A stretch of 64,000 nt of DNA, from NCBI GenBank assembly GCA_020062665.1, contig JAGUVW010000021.1, forward strand, positions 1 through 64,000. Direction: 5' to 3'. Position 1 is the stretch's first letter. Every line of letters begins with the position of its first letter. The stretch comes from Pseudomonadales bacterium (GTDB taxonomy: Bacteria > Pseudomonadota > Gammaproteobacteria > Pseudomonadales > Ketobacteraceae). The notes below the pieces were generated by a model. It was not told the DNA's origin. It made no database searches and was given only the letters and a program-made list of their open reading frames with translations. Below, in pieces: positions 33,910 through 42,632 of this stretch. Both the position numbers and the translations under genes were made by a program.

Positions 33910-35613
33910 TCACACGCTCCCACCTTTCAGCCGCTTCGTTGCCAGCGCTTGCAGCTCTGAACACTTGACCTTGGCGCTACCAGTCCACTCAAGTTCATTC
34001 GCACCGAAAAACAGGATTCGACGCGGCACTTTGAAACTCGCGAGCTGCTGTTTGGCAAAATTGCGTACCGCGTCTTCTGTCAGTTCTGCGCCGTCTTGTG
34101 GCACGATGCAGGCCACAACGAGTTCCCCCAGCAGATCGTCGGGAACACCCACCGTCTTGGTGATCTTTACCCCCGGGCACTGGGCAAGAACTGCGTCGAT
34201 TTCCACGGGAGACACATTCGCCCCACCGGTCTTGATGATGTCATTGAGGCGTCCTTCCCAATGCAACCGCCCCATCTCGTCAAAATATCCGCCATCACCG
34301 GTATGAAAGAATCCTTCTTCATCCAGCGTCTCATCCAGCGGAATGCCGAGATAGCCCAGCATCAGGGTTGGGCCCTTCACAGCGATCTCACCGCGCGAGC
34401 CCATGGGTACTAGCTGGCCTGTCAGAGGATCAACAATTTTAAAGCTATTACCTGCAGCCGGCTTGCCATGACTGTCGCCAGTAATGTCCTTGGGCGTATT
34501 GGCAGGAAACACCGAACTCAGTGTGAACGTCTCGGTGTTTCCATAAGAGTGGGTAGCGTCAATCCAGCTGGATTTTACCGTAGGGTGAGTCGCAACCGGA
34601 GAATGTGCATCTATATACCTCAGCGACGACAGATCAACGTCGAGCCAATTCTTGGCATCCACCAGCTGAGCCCACTGATGAGGCCAGGCAAAGATATAGG
34701 AGACACGTTCAGCCTCCATGATTGAGAGCGCCTCATCTGGCTGAAAGGTTCGCTGCAACACCAGCGTTCCGCCGGCTGACAGCGTTCCACCAATGCCGAT
34801 GGCGAAATTGCCCGACCAGAAGAATCCGTTGGTAGTCAACGAACGCACATCACGATCCAGCCCCAACCATTTTCGCCATCGCCATAGCTGCAGACAAACC
34901 CCACGGTGCGCACTGAGAATACCTTTAGGTTTCCCGGTTGAGCCAGATGAAAAGAACAGCACGCCAGGATCGGCAGGTAATACCGAGCTGGCAGTGGCTT
35001 CCACCAAGGCAGCTGATACTTGATGTCCCCGAGCCAGAAAATCGGCCCAGGTTTCAATGGCACCGAAAGACTCGGCAGTATCAACCATGGCAAGATGACG
35101 TAAGAAAGGAAACTTGAGAGAAGCCAATTTACCTGGCGAGTTGACAGCAATCTCAGGCTCCAGATCCGCCAGAATCACCGCGAAATCCTTTTTAAGAACG
35201 TTGCGCTCCAACAACAACACCGAGCAGCCCGACATGTCCAGCAATACCTGCAACTCGGCTGGCGTCGAAAAGGTATTCAGCGTCGTGGCGACGCCTCCTG
35301 CCAGCGCGGTGCCAAACACGGATGATAAAAACTCCAGCCTGTTTGTCATCAGGATTCCCACGCGCGTGCCCTTGCCGACACCACAAGCTAGCAAGGCGCG
35401 CGCTACGGCAACCGAACGCGACCAAAGTTCATCGTAAGTCCAGCGCTCCGCTTCATCAGCGCCACGCAAAACGGCTGCCTCTTTCGCACCGTAGCGCTGG
35501 ACAACTTCTTTCAGGTAGCCACTCAGGGTAAGTGCACCAAGCCCTTCTTCCTCGGCCAGAGGAATTCCCCGCACCCGGGACAACGCTTCTGATGTGTTCT
35601 TGGACATGCTCAT
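33910..35613 (-). CDS. AMP-forming acyl-CoA synthetase
   Basis: 567 residues, paralog of 19154 over its full length (shared GILMTNRLEFLSSVFGTALA region, NGFFWSGN segment and NDIIKTGGANVSP hinge). The ATP loop is FFSSGSTGKPKGI and the catalytic Lys region is TGSAKVKCSEL. Two ATGs lie at 35613 and 35607; either could be used. It lies 46 bp after the double-hotdog dehydratase at 35659 in the same order as the 19154/20939 pair, so the pair looks duplicated. It activates a carboxylic acid intermediate to a CoA thioester. Confidence 0.9.
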   Translation of the reverse strand: MSMSKNTSEALSRVRGIPLAEEEGLGALTLSGYLKEVVQRYGAKEAAVLRGADEAERWTYDELWSRSVAVARALLACGVGKGTRVGILMTNRLEFLSSVFGTALAGGVATTLNTFSTPAELQVLLDMSGCSVLLLERNVLKKDFAVILADLEPEIAVNSPGKLASLKFPFLRHLAMVDTAESFGAIETWADFLARGHQVSAALVEATASSVLPADPGVLFFSSGSTGKPKGILSAHRGVCLQLWRWRKWLGLDRDVRSLTTNGFFWSGNFAIGIGGTLSAGGTLVLQRTFQPDEALSIMEAERVSYIFAWPHQWAQLVDAKNWLDVDLSSLRYIDAHSPVATHPTVKSSWIDATHSYGNTETFTLSSVFPANTPKDITGDSHGKPAAGNSFKIVDPLTGQLVPMGSRGEIAVKGPTLMLGYLGIPLDETLDEEGFFHTGDGGYFDEMGRLHWEGRLNDIIKTGGANVSPVEIDAVLAQCPGVKITKTVGVPDDLLGELVVACIVPQDGAELTEDAVRNFAKQQLASFKVPRRILFFGANELEWTGSAKVKCSELQALATKRLKGGSV

Positions 35614-35658
35614 GTGCCTACCCCGGATATATCAATGCCTGATCAATCGTCGCAGAAC

Positions 35659-36789
35659 TCAACGTCCGCCGTGACTGGGCAACTCGACTACCGCCGCCCC
35701 GGTGGCAGACAATTCGCCGCGGTGTGTTTCCGCCTGCTGGCTGATTTCCACCAAATGTTTGCCGCCTTCAACGAATTTTCGAACAACGGTGCCATTGATG
35801 AATATCACATCGCCATCAGGATTGTGGCGACGAATCTGACACTTGCTCTTGCGCAGGAAGCCATCATCACCCATCCAGTTGGTCAGTTGATGCGTTAACC
35901 ACGAGCAACGTTCTGGGCCATAATCGTAAGCGCCAGGCGCCCCAACCTCCAGCGCGAAGGCCTCATCCCAGTGAACACGCTCAGGACAGTCCGGAACATT
36001 GAATCGGTTCTTGATGCCCAGACCGGGGTGCGCTTGCTGCATTTTCCAGGCGAGCTTGTTGGCGCGGATGTACAATCCACCCCAACCCTGTGCATAGCAG
36101 ATAAATCCAGTCACAGTCATCGGGCCCTTCATCATGGTCGGCAGTTCCTCACCTTCCTTGACGTCCTCCCAATAGCGCGGCGTGGCACCACGAATTTCTT
36201 CCTTCGCGTAAAGCTGACCGAATTCGGCCAGTTGCTCGTCGGTGAAAGGCTCAACCTTGCCACGCACATCCGTGTACTTCGTACCACGCTCACGGGCCTC
36301 ATCACGGTCTGTGCGAAACACCCACGAATCCGCCTCTGCAACCTTGTCGCCGGACTGGTTGAAAAAATCCACGTGATAGATCTGCTGAAAGGCTCTACCG
36401 GCGAACTTGGTCTTGTGCTCGACAAGATCTTTCAGATACGCCTCGGTTGAAATCACATCATTCCTCAGTACCGGCTTGTGCCATGTCCAGTCAGCTCCTG
36501 CCCACATTGCATGAACACCCGACAAACCACCACAATATCCAGAAACAATCCGGCTGGTAGTAAAGAGAAAACTGGGAAGCGCAACGATAGAACCATGCTG
36601 GGTTTTTGCAGCGTATTCGGGATCACACCACAACGGATTATCGTCACCTATCCCGTGTGCATAGTGACGGATGGCATCGCGGGTTGCCTCATGATTCCAA
36701 GGCTCAATTGTATTGGTAATCTTGACTCCAATGCGTTCCCGCAATTCAGCGAGACCCTGTTCAGTTATTTTAGGAAACTTGGCAGACAT
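35659..36789 (-). CDS. MaoC-like double-hotdog protein with altered first active site
   Basis: 376 residues with the two-hotdog layout of 20939 and 39562. GAGGAG lies ahead of the start. The first hydratase motif reads GDDNPLWCDPEYA: the usual His is Trp, so that half may not be catalytic. The second half has RVHWDEAFALEVGAPGAYDY, where an HWD motif could supply the active site, and then NPDGDVIFINGTVVRKF, typical of hotdog folds. It sits between two CoA ligases (33910 and 36831), consistent with a hydratase or thioesterase-like step on a CoA ester. Confidence 0.72.
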   Translation of the reverse strand: MSAKFPKITEQGLAELRERIGVKITNTIEPWNHEATRDAIRHYAHGIGDDNPLWCDPEYAAKTQHGSIVALPSFLFTTSRIVSGYCGGLSGVHAMWAGADWTWHKPVLRNDVISTEAYLKDLVEHKTKFAGRAFQQIYHVDFFNQSGDKVAEADSWVFRTDRDEARERGTKYTDVRGKVEPFTDEQLAEFGQLYAKEEIRGATPRYWEDVKEGEELPTMMKGPMTVTGFICYAQGWGGLYIRANKLAWKMQQAHPGLGIKNRFNVPDCPERVHWDEAFALEVGAPGAYDYGPERCSWLTHQLTNWMGDDGFLRKSKCQIRRHNPDGDVIFINGTVVRKFVEGGKHLVEISQQAETHRGELSATGAAVVELPSHGGR

Positions 36790-36830
36790 TTCGACGTTTC
36801 TCCTCGGTTTTCAGTCATCGGCCGCAGCCT

Positions 36831-38396
36831 TCAGTTTGGAACAGCAGCCGCCTTGGCCGCCTCACGATCACGCAGTACCTTTCGATGAACCTTTCCTGCC
36901 GGTGTTTTGGGAAGCTCACTCACGAATTCAATATGTCTTGGAAACTCATGCTGGCTCAGCTTCTCGCGCGTGAAATTCTGCAGTTCCATGACGAAAGCAT
37001 CGCTGGGCGCGCGATCGCTGACAACAAACGCTTTTGCGACCTGTCCGCGCGTTTCGTCCGGCACGCCAATGACACCCACATCAATGACGTTGTCGTGCTT
37101 GAGCATCGTGTGCTCGATCTCAACCGCGCTCATCGTCCAGCCAGCAGAAATGATCACATCATCTGCGCGGCCGCAATGATAGAGATAGCCCTCGTCATCA
37201 AGCTTGGCGCGATCCTTGGTGGTCTCCCAGTGATCGCTCTTCCATAACATCAACTCACCGATTTCGCCTGGCGCAGTCGGTGTTCCATCAGGGCGCTGCA
37301 CCTGCAACTTCATGCCTGGAATAGGCTTGCCCAATGAACCTGGCTTCACCTTGAAGTCCTCGGCTCCCGGGTAATTGACAAGCACAACACCGATTTCGGT
37401 GGTTCCGTACATGCTGCAGGCAGGAACATGAAAATACCGGTCGATGAACTCCAGGGTCGCCGGATCGATCGGTTCACCCGTAAATGACAGTTTCATGAGA
37501 TGGAAGGTGAATTCATCAGCCCTGCCAGTATTTTTCATCATCCGATAATGCGTGGCTGCAGCAGACATATTGGAAATTCTGAAATCCTGCAGCGCTTTCA
37601 TGAGTCGCACCGCATCAAATCGACCTGCGAACGTACCGGTTGTCACACCCAGCGCAAGCGGAGCCAACGTGCCATGCCACAAACCATGACCCCAGGCCGG
37701 CGACGATGGGCAAAAAAACTCATCGCCCGGACGAATCCCTGTTCCATACAGCGCAGCATACATCAATGTGACGATAGCCTTGTGTGTGTGCTTGACCGCC
37801 GCCGGCAACTCACGCGTGGTGCCTGACGTGTACTGGAAGACAGCGAGATCACTGGCTTTAGTTCTGGGGTTATAGCGAGTTGGGTACTGTGAAATTTCAC
37901 TGAGCAGACTGTCATCGGCCACCACAACCCGCACGTCGTCGATTGAGCGTACAAGTTCTGCCTTTTCTGCATTGGTAATCAGAAGGGTTGGCTTGCAATC
38001 GTCAATGCGCAGACGCAGTGCATCTGGCCCAAACAGCGTGAACAGCGGAACACTGATGGCGCCAGTTTGCATCGCGCCGAACAGACACACATAGAACGGC
38101 AACGATGGCTCCAGCATGAACGCAATGCGATCCCCCGGCTGAATACCACTTGCGTCCAGCCAATGCGCAAACTGTGCTGAGCCTGCCGAAAGCAAATCAA
38201 AATCGAGGATCTCATCAACGCCATCAGCGCGGGCGATACGCACAGCCGCGCGGCCAGAGCCATCAGCGTGACGGGTAATACATTCATGAGCAATATTGAG
38301 ATGTTCTTTGTCACCATCAAACAACGCCCATACAGCAGCAGAATTGGCATAAGCCTGCGCATCTGCGTAACTGGAATATTCCGTGAGTCGTGCCAT
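36831..38396 (-). CDS. AMP-forming acyl-CoA ligase (CaiC-like)
   Basis: 521 residues. The ATP loop is degenerate: FQYTSGTTRELPAAVKHTH instead of TSGTTGxPKG, though the Thr-rich start and a Lys remain. The central motif is MYGTTEIG, the hinge CGRADDVIISAGW, and the C-terminal catalytic Lys is in KTPAGKVHRKVL. It belongs to a different branch from 19154/33910. It is the first gene of the leftward block and is divergent from iclR (38660); the 38-bp box at 38542 lies in between. It should commit a carboxylate to CoA-linked degradation. Confidence 0.88.
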   Translation of the reverse strand: MARLTEYSSYADAQAYANSAAVWALFDGDKEHLNIAHECITRHADGSGRAAVRIARADGVDEILDFDLLSAGSAQFAHWLDASGIQPGDRIAFMLEPSLPFYVCLFGAMQTGAISVPLFTLFGPDALRLRIDDCKPTLLITNAEKAELVRSIDDVRVVVADDSLLSEISQYPTRYNPRTKASDLAVFQYTSGTTRELPAAVKHTHKAIVTLMYAALYGTGIRPGDEFFCPSSPAWGHGLWHGTLAPLALGVTTGTFAGRFDAVRLMKALQDFRISNMSAAATHYRMMKNTGRADEFTFHLMKLSFTGEPIDPATLEFIDRYFHVPACSMYGTTEIGVVLVNYPGAEDFKVKPGSLGKPIPGMKLQVQRPDGTPTAPGEIGELMLWKSDHWETTKDRAKLDDEGYLYHCGRADDVIISAGWTMSAVEIEHTMLKHDNVIDVGVIGVPDETRGQVAKAFVVSDRAPSDAFVMELQNFTREKLSQHEFPRHIEFVSELPKTPAGKVHRKVLRDREAAKAAAVPN

Positions 38397-38541
38397 TCAG
38401 CCACCCGATCCTAAACCTGCAACCACGCCTGTGCGCTAAAAAAAACGAACCTGTTCGAGCGAGAACAGCTATCTCTGTCGCGCAGCGCCCCGACACCAGC
38501 AGGATATTTTTGTGTCTGCAAAATTTGGCACGAATAAAAGT

Positions 38542-38579
38542 TGTTGTAAATACAGAATAGAATTTTATATATTGAACAC
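38542..38579 (-). promoter_or_regulatory. 38-bp conserved box between the CoA ligase and iclR
   Basis: TGTTGTAAATACAGA begins the box and ATATATTGAACAC ends it; it is the second copy of the element at 32102-32139. It sits in the 263-bp divergent region, 81 bp before the IclR start and 146 bp before the ligase start. IclR proteins commonly bind between their own gene and a divergent target. Confidence 0.7.
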
Positions 38580-38659
38580 GAAGACAATGGGAATTCTGCT
38601 GAAGCAATCACCCAATACGATCAGATGCGTTGAAAGAAATCTAAATACAGAGGCATTCC

Positions 38660-39481
38660 ATGACACGACAGACAAATCAAAATGCTCCCAGAGACCAGAA
38701 GCTCGCAAACGCCTTGAAGGAAAGCAAAGCTCCCGCCATTTCGCGAGCGGCTGCCATCCTGCGCTTGCTCGGCAAAAGCGACACACCTCTCGGCCTGCAA
38801 ACCATTGCGCGCTCACTGAATCTGGTGCCTAGCACCTGCCTCTATGTCCTCAGAGCGCTGGTAGACGAGGAGTTCGTCCATTTTGATCCGGACACCAAGC
38901 GTTATTCGCTGGAAGCCGGTGTGCTTACGCTGGCCCGTCACTGGTTGCGACGAAACCAGTTTACCGATCTGTCCCAACCTGTTCTCAATAGCATTAGCCA
39001 GGAATTCGACGTAACCGTGCTAGGTGTCAACATTGTCGGGCTCGAACACATCATCATTGTCGCGATCTCACAAGCTGGAAACAATTTCCAGATCAGCGCA
39101 CAGGTTGGCAGTCGTTTTCCTGCGCTGATCAGTGCAACGGGACGCTGCATCGTCGCATTTGGCGACTACCCGGAAGACGAATTGCAGGAAAAATTCAACT
39201 CTCTTCGCTGGGATGAGCCACCCACCTTCGACGAGTGGAAAGCGCAGATCGAAAATGCGCGCTCTGATGGCTTCGCCATCGACGACGGCAATTACATTGC
39301 AGGCGTAACCGTGGTCGCCGCTCCTGTCTGGAAGAGTCGGGACAAGCTGAGCCATGCCCTCGTTGCAATCGGCATCAGCAGCACACTGAAGCGCAATGGC
39401 CTCCCCCTGCTGCAGCAGACACTTCTCAAAAGCGCACAAACGTTGTCAAAACAACTGAGTGGCGACCTGCTAAAGGATTAA
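38660..39481 (+). CDS. IclR-family transcriptional regulator
   Basis: 273 residues. The winged helix-turn-helix is in AISRAAAILRLLGKSDTPLG with LQTIARSLNLVPSTCLYVLR, and the effector domain follows, with VGSRFPALISATGRCIVAF as the typical IclR ligand-pocket segment. AGAGG precedes the start. It is the only + gene in this part, divergent from the ligase at 36831. The shared 38-bp boxes suggest that it controls the ligase and the Baeyer-Villiger/Rieske operon; activation or repression cannot be told. Confidence 0.9.
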   Translation: MTRQTNQNAPRDQKLANALKESKAPAISRAAAILRLLGKSDTPLGLQTIARSLNLVPSTCLYVLRALVDEEFVHFDPDTKRYSLEAGVLTLARHWLRRNQFTDLSQPVLNSISQEFDVTVLGVNIVGLEHIIIVAISQAGNNFQISAQVGSRFPALISATGRCIVAFGDYPEDELQEKFNSLRWDEPPTFDEWKAQIENARSDGFAIDDGNYIAGVTVVAAPVWKSRDKLSHALVAIGISSTLKRNGLPLLQQTLLKSAQTLSKQLSGDLLKD

Positions 39482-39495
39482 CAGTAGCAGCGGTG

Positions 39496-39532
39496 GTTGT
39501 TAGTGCGCTGACGATATCAGGGCACTAGCAAC
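39496..39532. terminator. Hairpin between convergent iclR and dehydratase genes
   Basis: GTTGTTAGTGC (39496-39506) pairs with GCACTAGCAAC (39522-39532) with one G-U, and CTGA/TCAG pair inside the loop around CGATA. It is placed between two convergent genes (ends 39481 and 39562). No strong U-run. Confidence 0.55.
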
Positions 39533-39561
39533 AAGCAGAATCCCAGCGCAGACGAACGGCT

Positions 39562-40728
39562 TTACCTTTTCGGCAACTCGATTTCCGCCTTCGCTGTCGC
39601 GAGCGTATTGCCAAGATGATTCTTCAATTTGCAGTCCAGCTGAACGATATGCCGGCCTTCTGAATCAACCAGTTTTTCGATGATTGTTCCCGTCATAATG
39701 GTGCAGTCACCGGTGAAAGCCGGTCCGCGGTATGAAGAATTGCAATGCACAACCTGCCCCCACTCACCAGCCCAACCCCCAAGGTAGTCCAGTATCCAGG
39801 CGCCCATGGACGCACCATAACCATAACCCCTGGGCATTCCGATCTTGCGAGCGTAATGCGGAAACAAGTGCCCGCGGGAAGGACCAAAATACGCACCATC
39901 GGTCAACTCTGGATTATCTCTTTCCATGACCGGATCGTTTTCATGACCGGCCATTTCCTTGGTGAATCCCAATGCTTCCATGTCCATACCAGGGCGATGC
40001 GTACCACCCCAAATAGTAAACAGATAAGCGCGCCATTCCGTAGTAAAGCTGGCGATACTGTGAGGGCCAATCACGCGCACAGGCAGCTCACTGCCGATCT
40101 GGATGTCATCCCAGTAGCGCTTGGCGTGCCCTAGATCGTGCATCATTTTGATATAGTCGTACTTTCTGACCTCGAGTTCTTCCAGCTGCTGCGCTGTCCA
40201 CTCGGGATCTTCCTCGCTGTCTTTCATCGCTCCCATTTCCAGTGCAAGATCAGCACGGTAGCGAATCGTTGTCGAACGCTGGCGAGCGATCAGATCACCA
40301 TTCTGATTGAAGTAATTGTTGTCGCCGCGCTGAAAACAGGTGGGCCCTGCAAATTTGGTCTCTTTCACCACGTAATCAAAAGGCACTTTCTCATTGGTGA
40401 TCATGTCGCCACCGAAGATTTTGGGGCCGTAGAACCACCACTCATCGCCGCCGAAAATCAGATGCGAATCCGGGATCTTTCCGACACAAGCCGGAACTGC
40501 ACCATGGCCATCATCGGTGGCGACGGCAAAAGACTGTGGCGCAACCAATTTTCCATAACGACCCTCAGCCGCAAAATCATGATCATAGTGCAATAGGTTG
40601 GGATAGTGCATTGCTTGCACCCAGCGCCGAAAATCATTGTTGTGCAAAGGTTCCTTCATCTTTGCAGGCGCCATCGGCTTGCCCATGTGCTGATCGAGAT
40701 CGGAACAATCCAAATATTTGTCAGTCAT
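39562..40728 (-). CDS. MaoC-like double-hotdog acyl-CoA dehydratase/hydratase
   Basis: 388 residues, third member of the set with 20939 and 35659, and closest to 20939 (shared GYGYGASMGAW, VGKIPDSHLIFGGDEWWFYG and RVIGPHSIASF regions). The first motif reads MHYPNLLHYDHDFA, so the Asp and Pro of the standard signature are changed but His is kept. The C-terminal hotdog ends GDCTIMTGTIIEKLVD. GGGGA precedes the start. It is followed by a beta-propeller gene upstream (40756) in the same direction. Likely to act on a CoA ester of the pathway. Confidence 0.78.
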   Translation of the reverse strand: MTDKYLDCSDLDQHMGKPMAPAKMKEPLHNNDFRRWVQAMHYPNLLHYDHDFAAEGRYGKLVAPQSFAVATDDGHGAVPACVGKIPDSHLIFGGDEWWFYGPKIFGGDMITNEKVPFDYVVKETKFAGPTCFQRGDNNYFNQNGDLIARQRSTTIRYRADLALEMGAMKDSEEDPEWTAQQLEELEVRKYDYIKMMHDLGHAKRYWDDIQIGSELPVRVIGPHSIASFTTEWRAYLFTIWGGTHRPGMDMEALGFTKEMAGHENDPVMERDNPELTDGAYFGPSRGHLFPHYARKIGMPRGYGYGASMGAWILDYLGGWAGEWGQVVHCNSSYRGPAFTGDCTIMTGTIIEKLVDSEGRHIVQLDCKLKNHLGNTLATAKAEIELPKR

Positions 40729-40755
40729 GCTAATCCCCGTTCCTAAATTTATGCG

Positions 40756-42360
40756 TCATTGAGTGAGTAAATCCGGATGCAACTTCAACACGCTGCCTTC
40801 GGCATCGGCTGAAACATAAAGCGCACCGTCCGCTCCTTGAGCAATACCCGCAAAGGGGCCCATCGGACCTGACAACACACCAATTGCACCCAGGAACTTG
40901 GGCGTAACGCCCGGTGGCGCGCCAACAGGCAAACCGGAAGCGACTACCTTCCTGACACCACTCAACATGTTGTATTGAACCAATTCCTTGGCGCCCGCAT
41001 CGACCACATATAAAAGATCCTTGTGCACAAGAATGCCCTGCGGTTTCTGCAAACCATCCAGCACCGTCACTACATCCCCGCTGGAAACATTGACCACTCT
41101 GCCAGCGCCCTCTTCAGCGACGAGACACCCCTGATCGCAAATCGCAACGCCAGACGGTTGATTCAGATTTTGGGCCAACGTGTCCACATAGCCCGACTTG
41201 ACAGCAAGTACACGCCCTCTGCCCTTTTCCGCAAAAACGACAGCCCCGCCCGGCGCAATCGCAACGCCGTAGAGCTGGTCGAATCCATCGGCGAGAACCT
41301 GATGCGTCTGCCGGGCTGGCACCCAGCGCGATACTTGTCCGTTTGCCGTTGTCACCACATATTCACCCGGAGCAACGGCAACGACATCACGGGTATACCC
41401 AGGAAAGCCCGGCGTAAACAGCATTCCTATCGGCTGCAATTCGCCCTGCGCACGCAAAAGATAAGTAAAACCGCCATCAGCGACGAAGAGCGCGCCATCG
41501 TCACCCATCGCCAGACCCAGCGGCCAGTTAAGTCCGTCAGGTACCAGCGAACGAACTTTTCCATGCGCCATGATTTCATTGATCTGCCCCGAAATGCTCG
41601 ACACAAACAGGCGGTCGCCAACAAAGGTGAGGTTGTCCAATCCAGGCGCGATGGTAGCTAGCACAGTACGTTCACCAGTGCGAGGATTGATGCGCAGCAC
41701 CTGCCCGCTGGCCACCTGTGTCGACACAATAAATCCGCTGGAATCGAACTTGACTGCGTCGGGCACACCCAGATCACGAGCCACAACTTCCGGCGCACCA
41801 CCGTCTAGGCTCACTCGCCAGATTTCATTTGCACCCATGACAGGAAAATACAACATGCCATCCGGCCCGACTTCCATCGCATTTGGCAAAGGCACATTGT
41901 TCAGAATGACGCGCGGAGACCCGCCATTGATGTCGAGCTCCAGAATTCTGCCATCAGGACGACACTCACCTGCGAATAGGCGCCCCTGATGGAACGTGAT
42001 GGGATTGGCACAAGGCAAATCGCCACAGAGCACTCGCGTACTACCGTTGGGCGCAAGCACACTGACACGTCCCTCGGTAATTTCCGTAACGAAAATATTG
42101 CCCTTGTCATCAAAAACCAGATCATCGGGGGCTACGATGTCTCCACCCTTTGGGCTGACAGTCACAATCGCGCCACGATCCACATCAATGGCACTGATCT
42201 GGCTACCCGACACCTGAGCTACATAGATGCGGCCATCAGAACCCGCTCGAATGCCGTTGGCACCGAAAAGTCGACTGGGTGGCGTGAGCCGTTCCAATGA
42301 CCAGCCTTCAGCCACGCTGATATCCCCCGAATACGCATAGCGCCCTCTAAGTGAGGTCAT
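40756..42360 (-). CDS. SMP-30/NHL-type beta-propeller protein
   Basis: 534 residues without a signal peptide or membrane segment. The sequence is a long run of propeller repeats of about 40-45 residues with the pattern G-L/V-A-x-G-x-DG-x-L-Y/F-V-A-D/E (for example GLAMGDDGALFVADGG, GVAIAPGGAVVFAEKG, GIAQGADGALYVSADA). The repeats resemble SMP-30/gluconolactonase or NHL/strictosidine-synthase-like propellers, some of which are lactonases. Because a Baeyer-Villiger enzyme in this window would make lactones, a lactone hydrolase role is attractive, but the metal ligands could not be assigned. It may be two propellers or one large one. Confidence 0.65.
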   Translation of the reverse strand: MTSLRGRYAYSGDISVAEGWSLERLTPPSRLFGANGIRAGSDGRIYVAQVSGSQISAIDVDRGAIVTVSPKGGDIVAPDDLVFDDKGNIFVTEITEGRVSVLAPNGSTRVLCGDLPCANPITFHQGRLFAGECRPDGRILELDINGGSPRVILNNVPLPNAMEVGPDGMLYFPVMGANEIWRVSLDGGAPEVVARDLGVPDAVKFDSSGFIVSTQVASGQVLRINPRTGERTVLATIAPGLDNLTFVGDRLFVSSISGQINEIMAHGKVRSLVPDGLNWPLGLAMGDDGALFVADGGFTYLLRAQGELQPIGMLFTPGFPGYTRDVVAVAPGEYVVTTANGQVSRWVPARQTHQVLADGFDQLYGVAIAPGGAVVFAEKGRGRVLAVKSGYVDTLAQNLNQPSGVAICDQGCLVAEEGAGRVVNVSSGDVVTVLDGLQKPQGILVHKDLLYVVDAGAKELVQYNMLSGVRKVVASGLPVGAPPGVTPKFLGAIGVLSGPMGPFAGIAQGADGALYVSADAEGSVLKLHPDLLTQ

Positions 42361-42386
42361 GCTGAAGCATTCTCCATTGTTATTAT

Positions 42387-42396
42387 TGATATATCA
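42387..42396. promoter_or_regulatory. Palindrome TGATATATCA in a divergent promoter region
   Basis: A perfect 10-bp palindrome 27 bp upstream of the beta-propeller start (42360, - strand), in the 272-bp region divergent from the ligase at 42633. Possible operator; short AT-rich palindromes also occur by chance. Confidence 0.35.
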
Positions 42397-42453
42397 GTGT
42401 CGAAAAGTTCACGCCCTGCGGGCTTGCACAATAATGCTGAAACACTCTCAACT

Positions 42454-42473
42454 AATCAACACTTGTGTTCATT
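42454..42473 (+). promoter_or_regulatory. AATCAACA-N4-TGTTCATT operator-like element
   Basis: AATCAACA (42454-42461), CTTG, TGTTCATT (42466-42473): the same half-sites and 4-bp spacing as at 45691-45710 and 23255-23274. It lies about 160 bp upstream of the ligase at 42633. Confidence 0.45.
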
Positions 42474-42632
42474 TACAGTCAAATGATATCGTAACGAAGT
42501 CAAGACGAACACTACATTCAGCGCCTTTTTGCGGATATCCGTGCGACCTGCAGACCAACGCAGAAAAACTCCGCAATCGTGCAATTTCCCATTCGGTCAG
42601 TACCGGTTCAAAGCAGGAGGAATCACCTCTCC

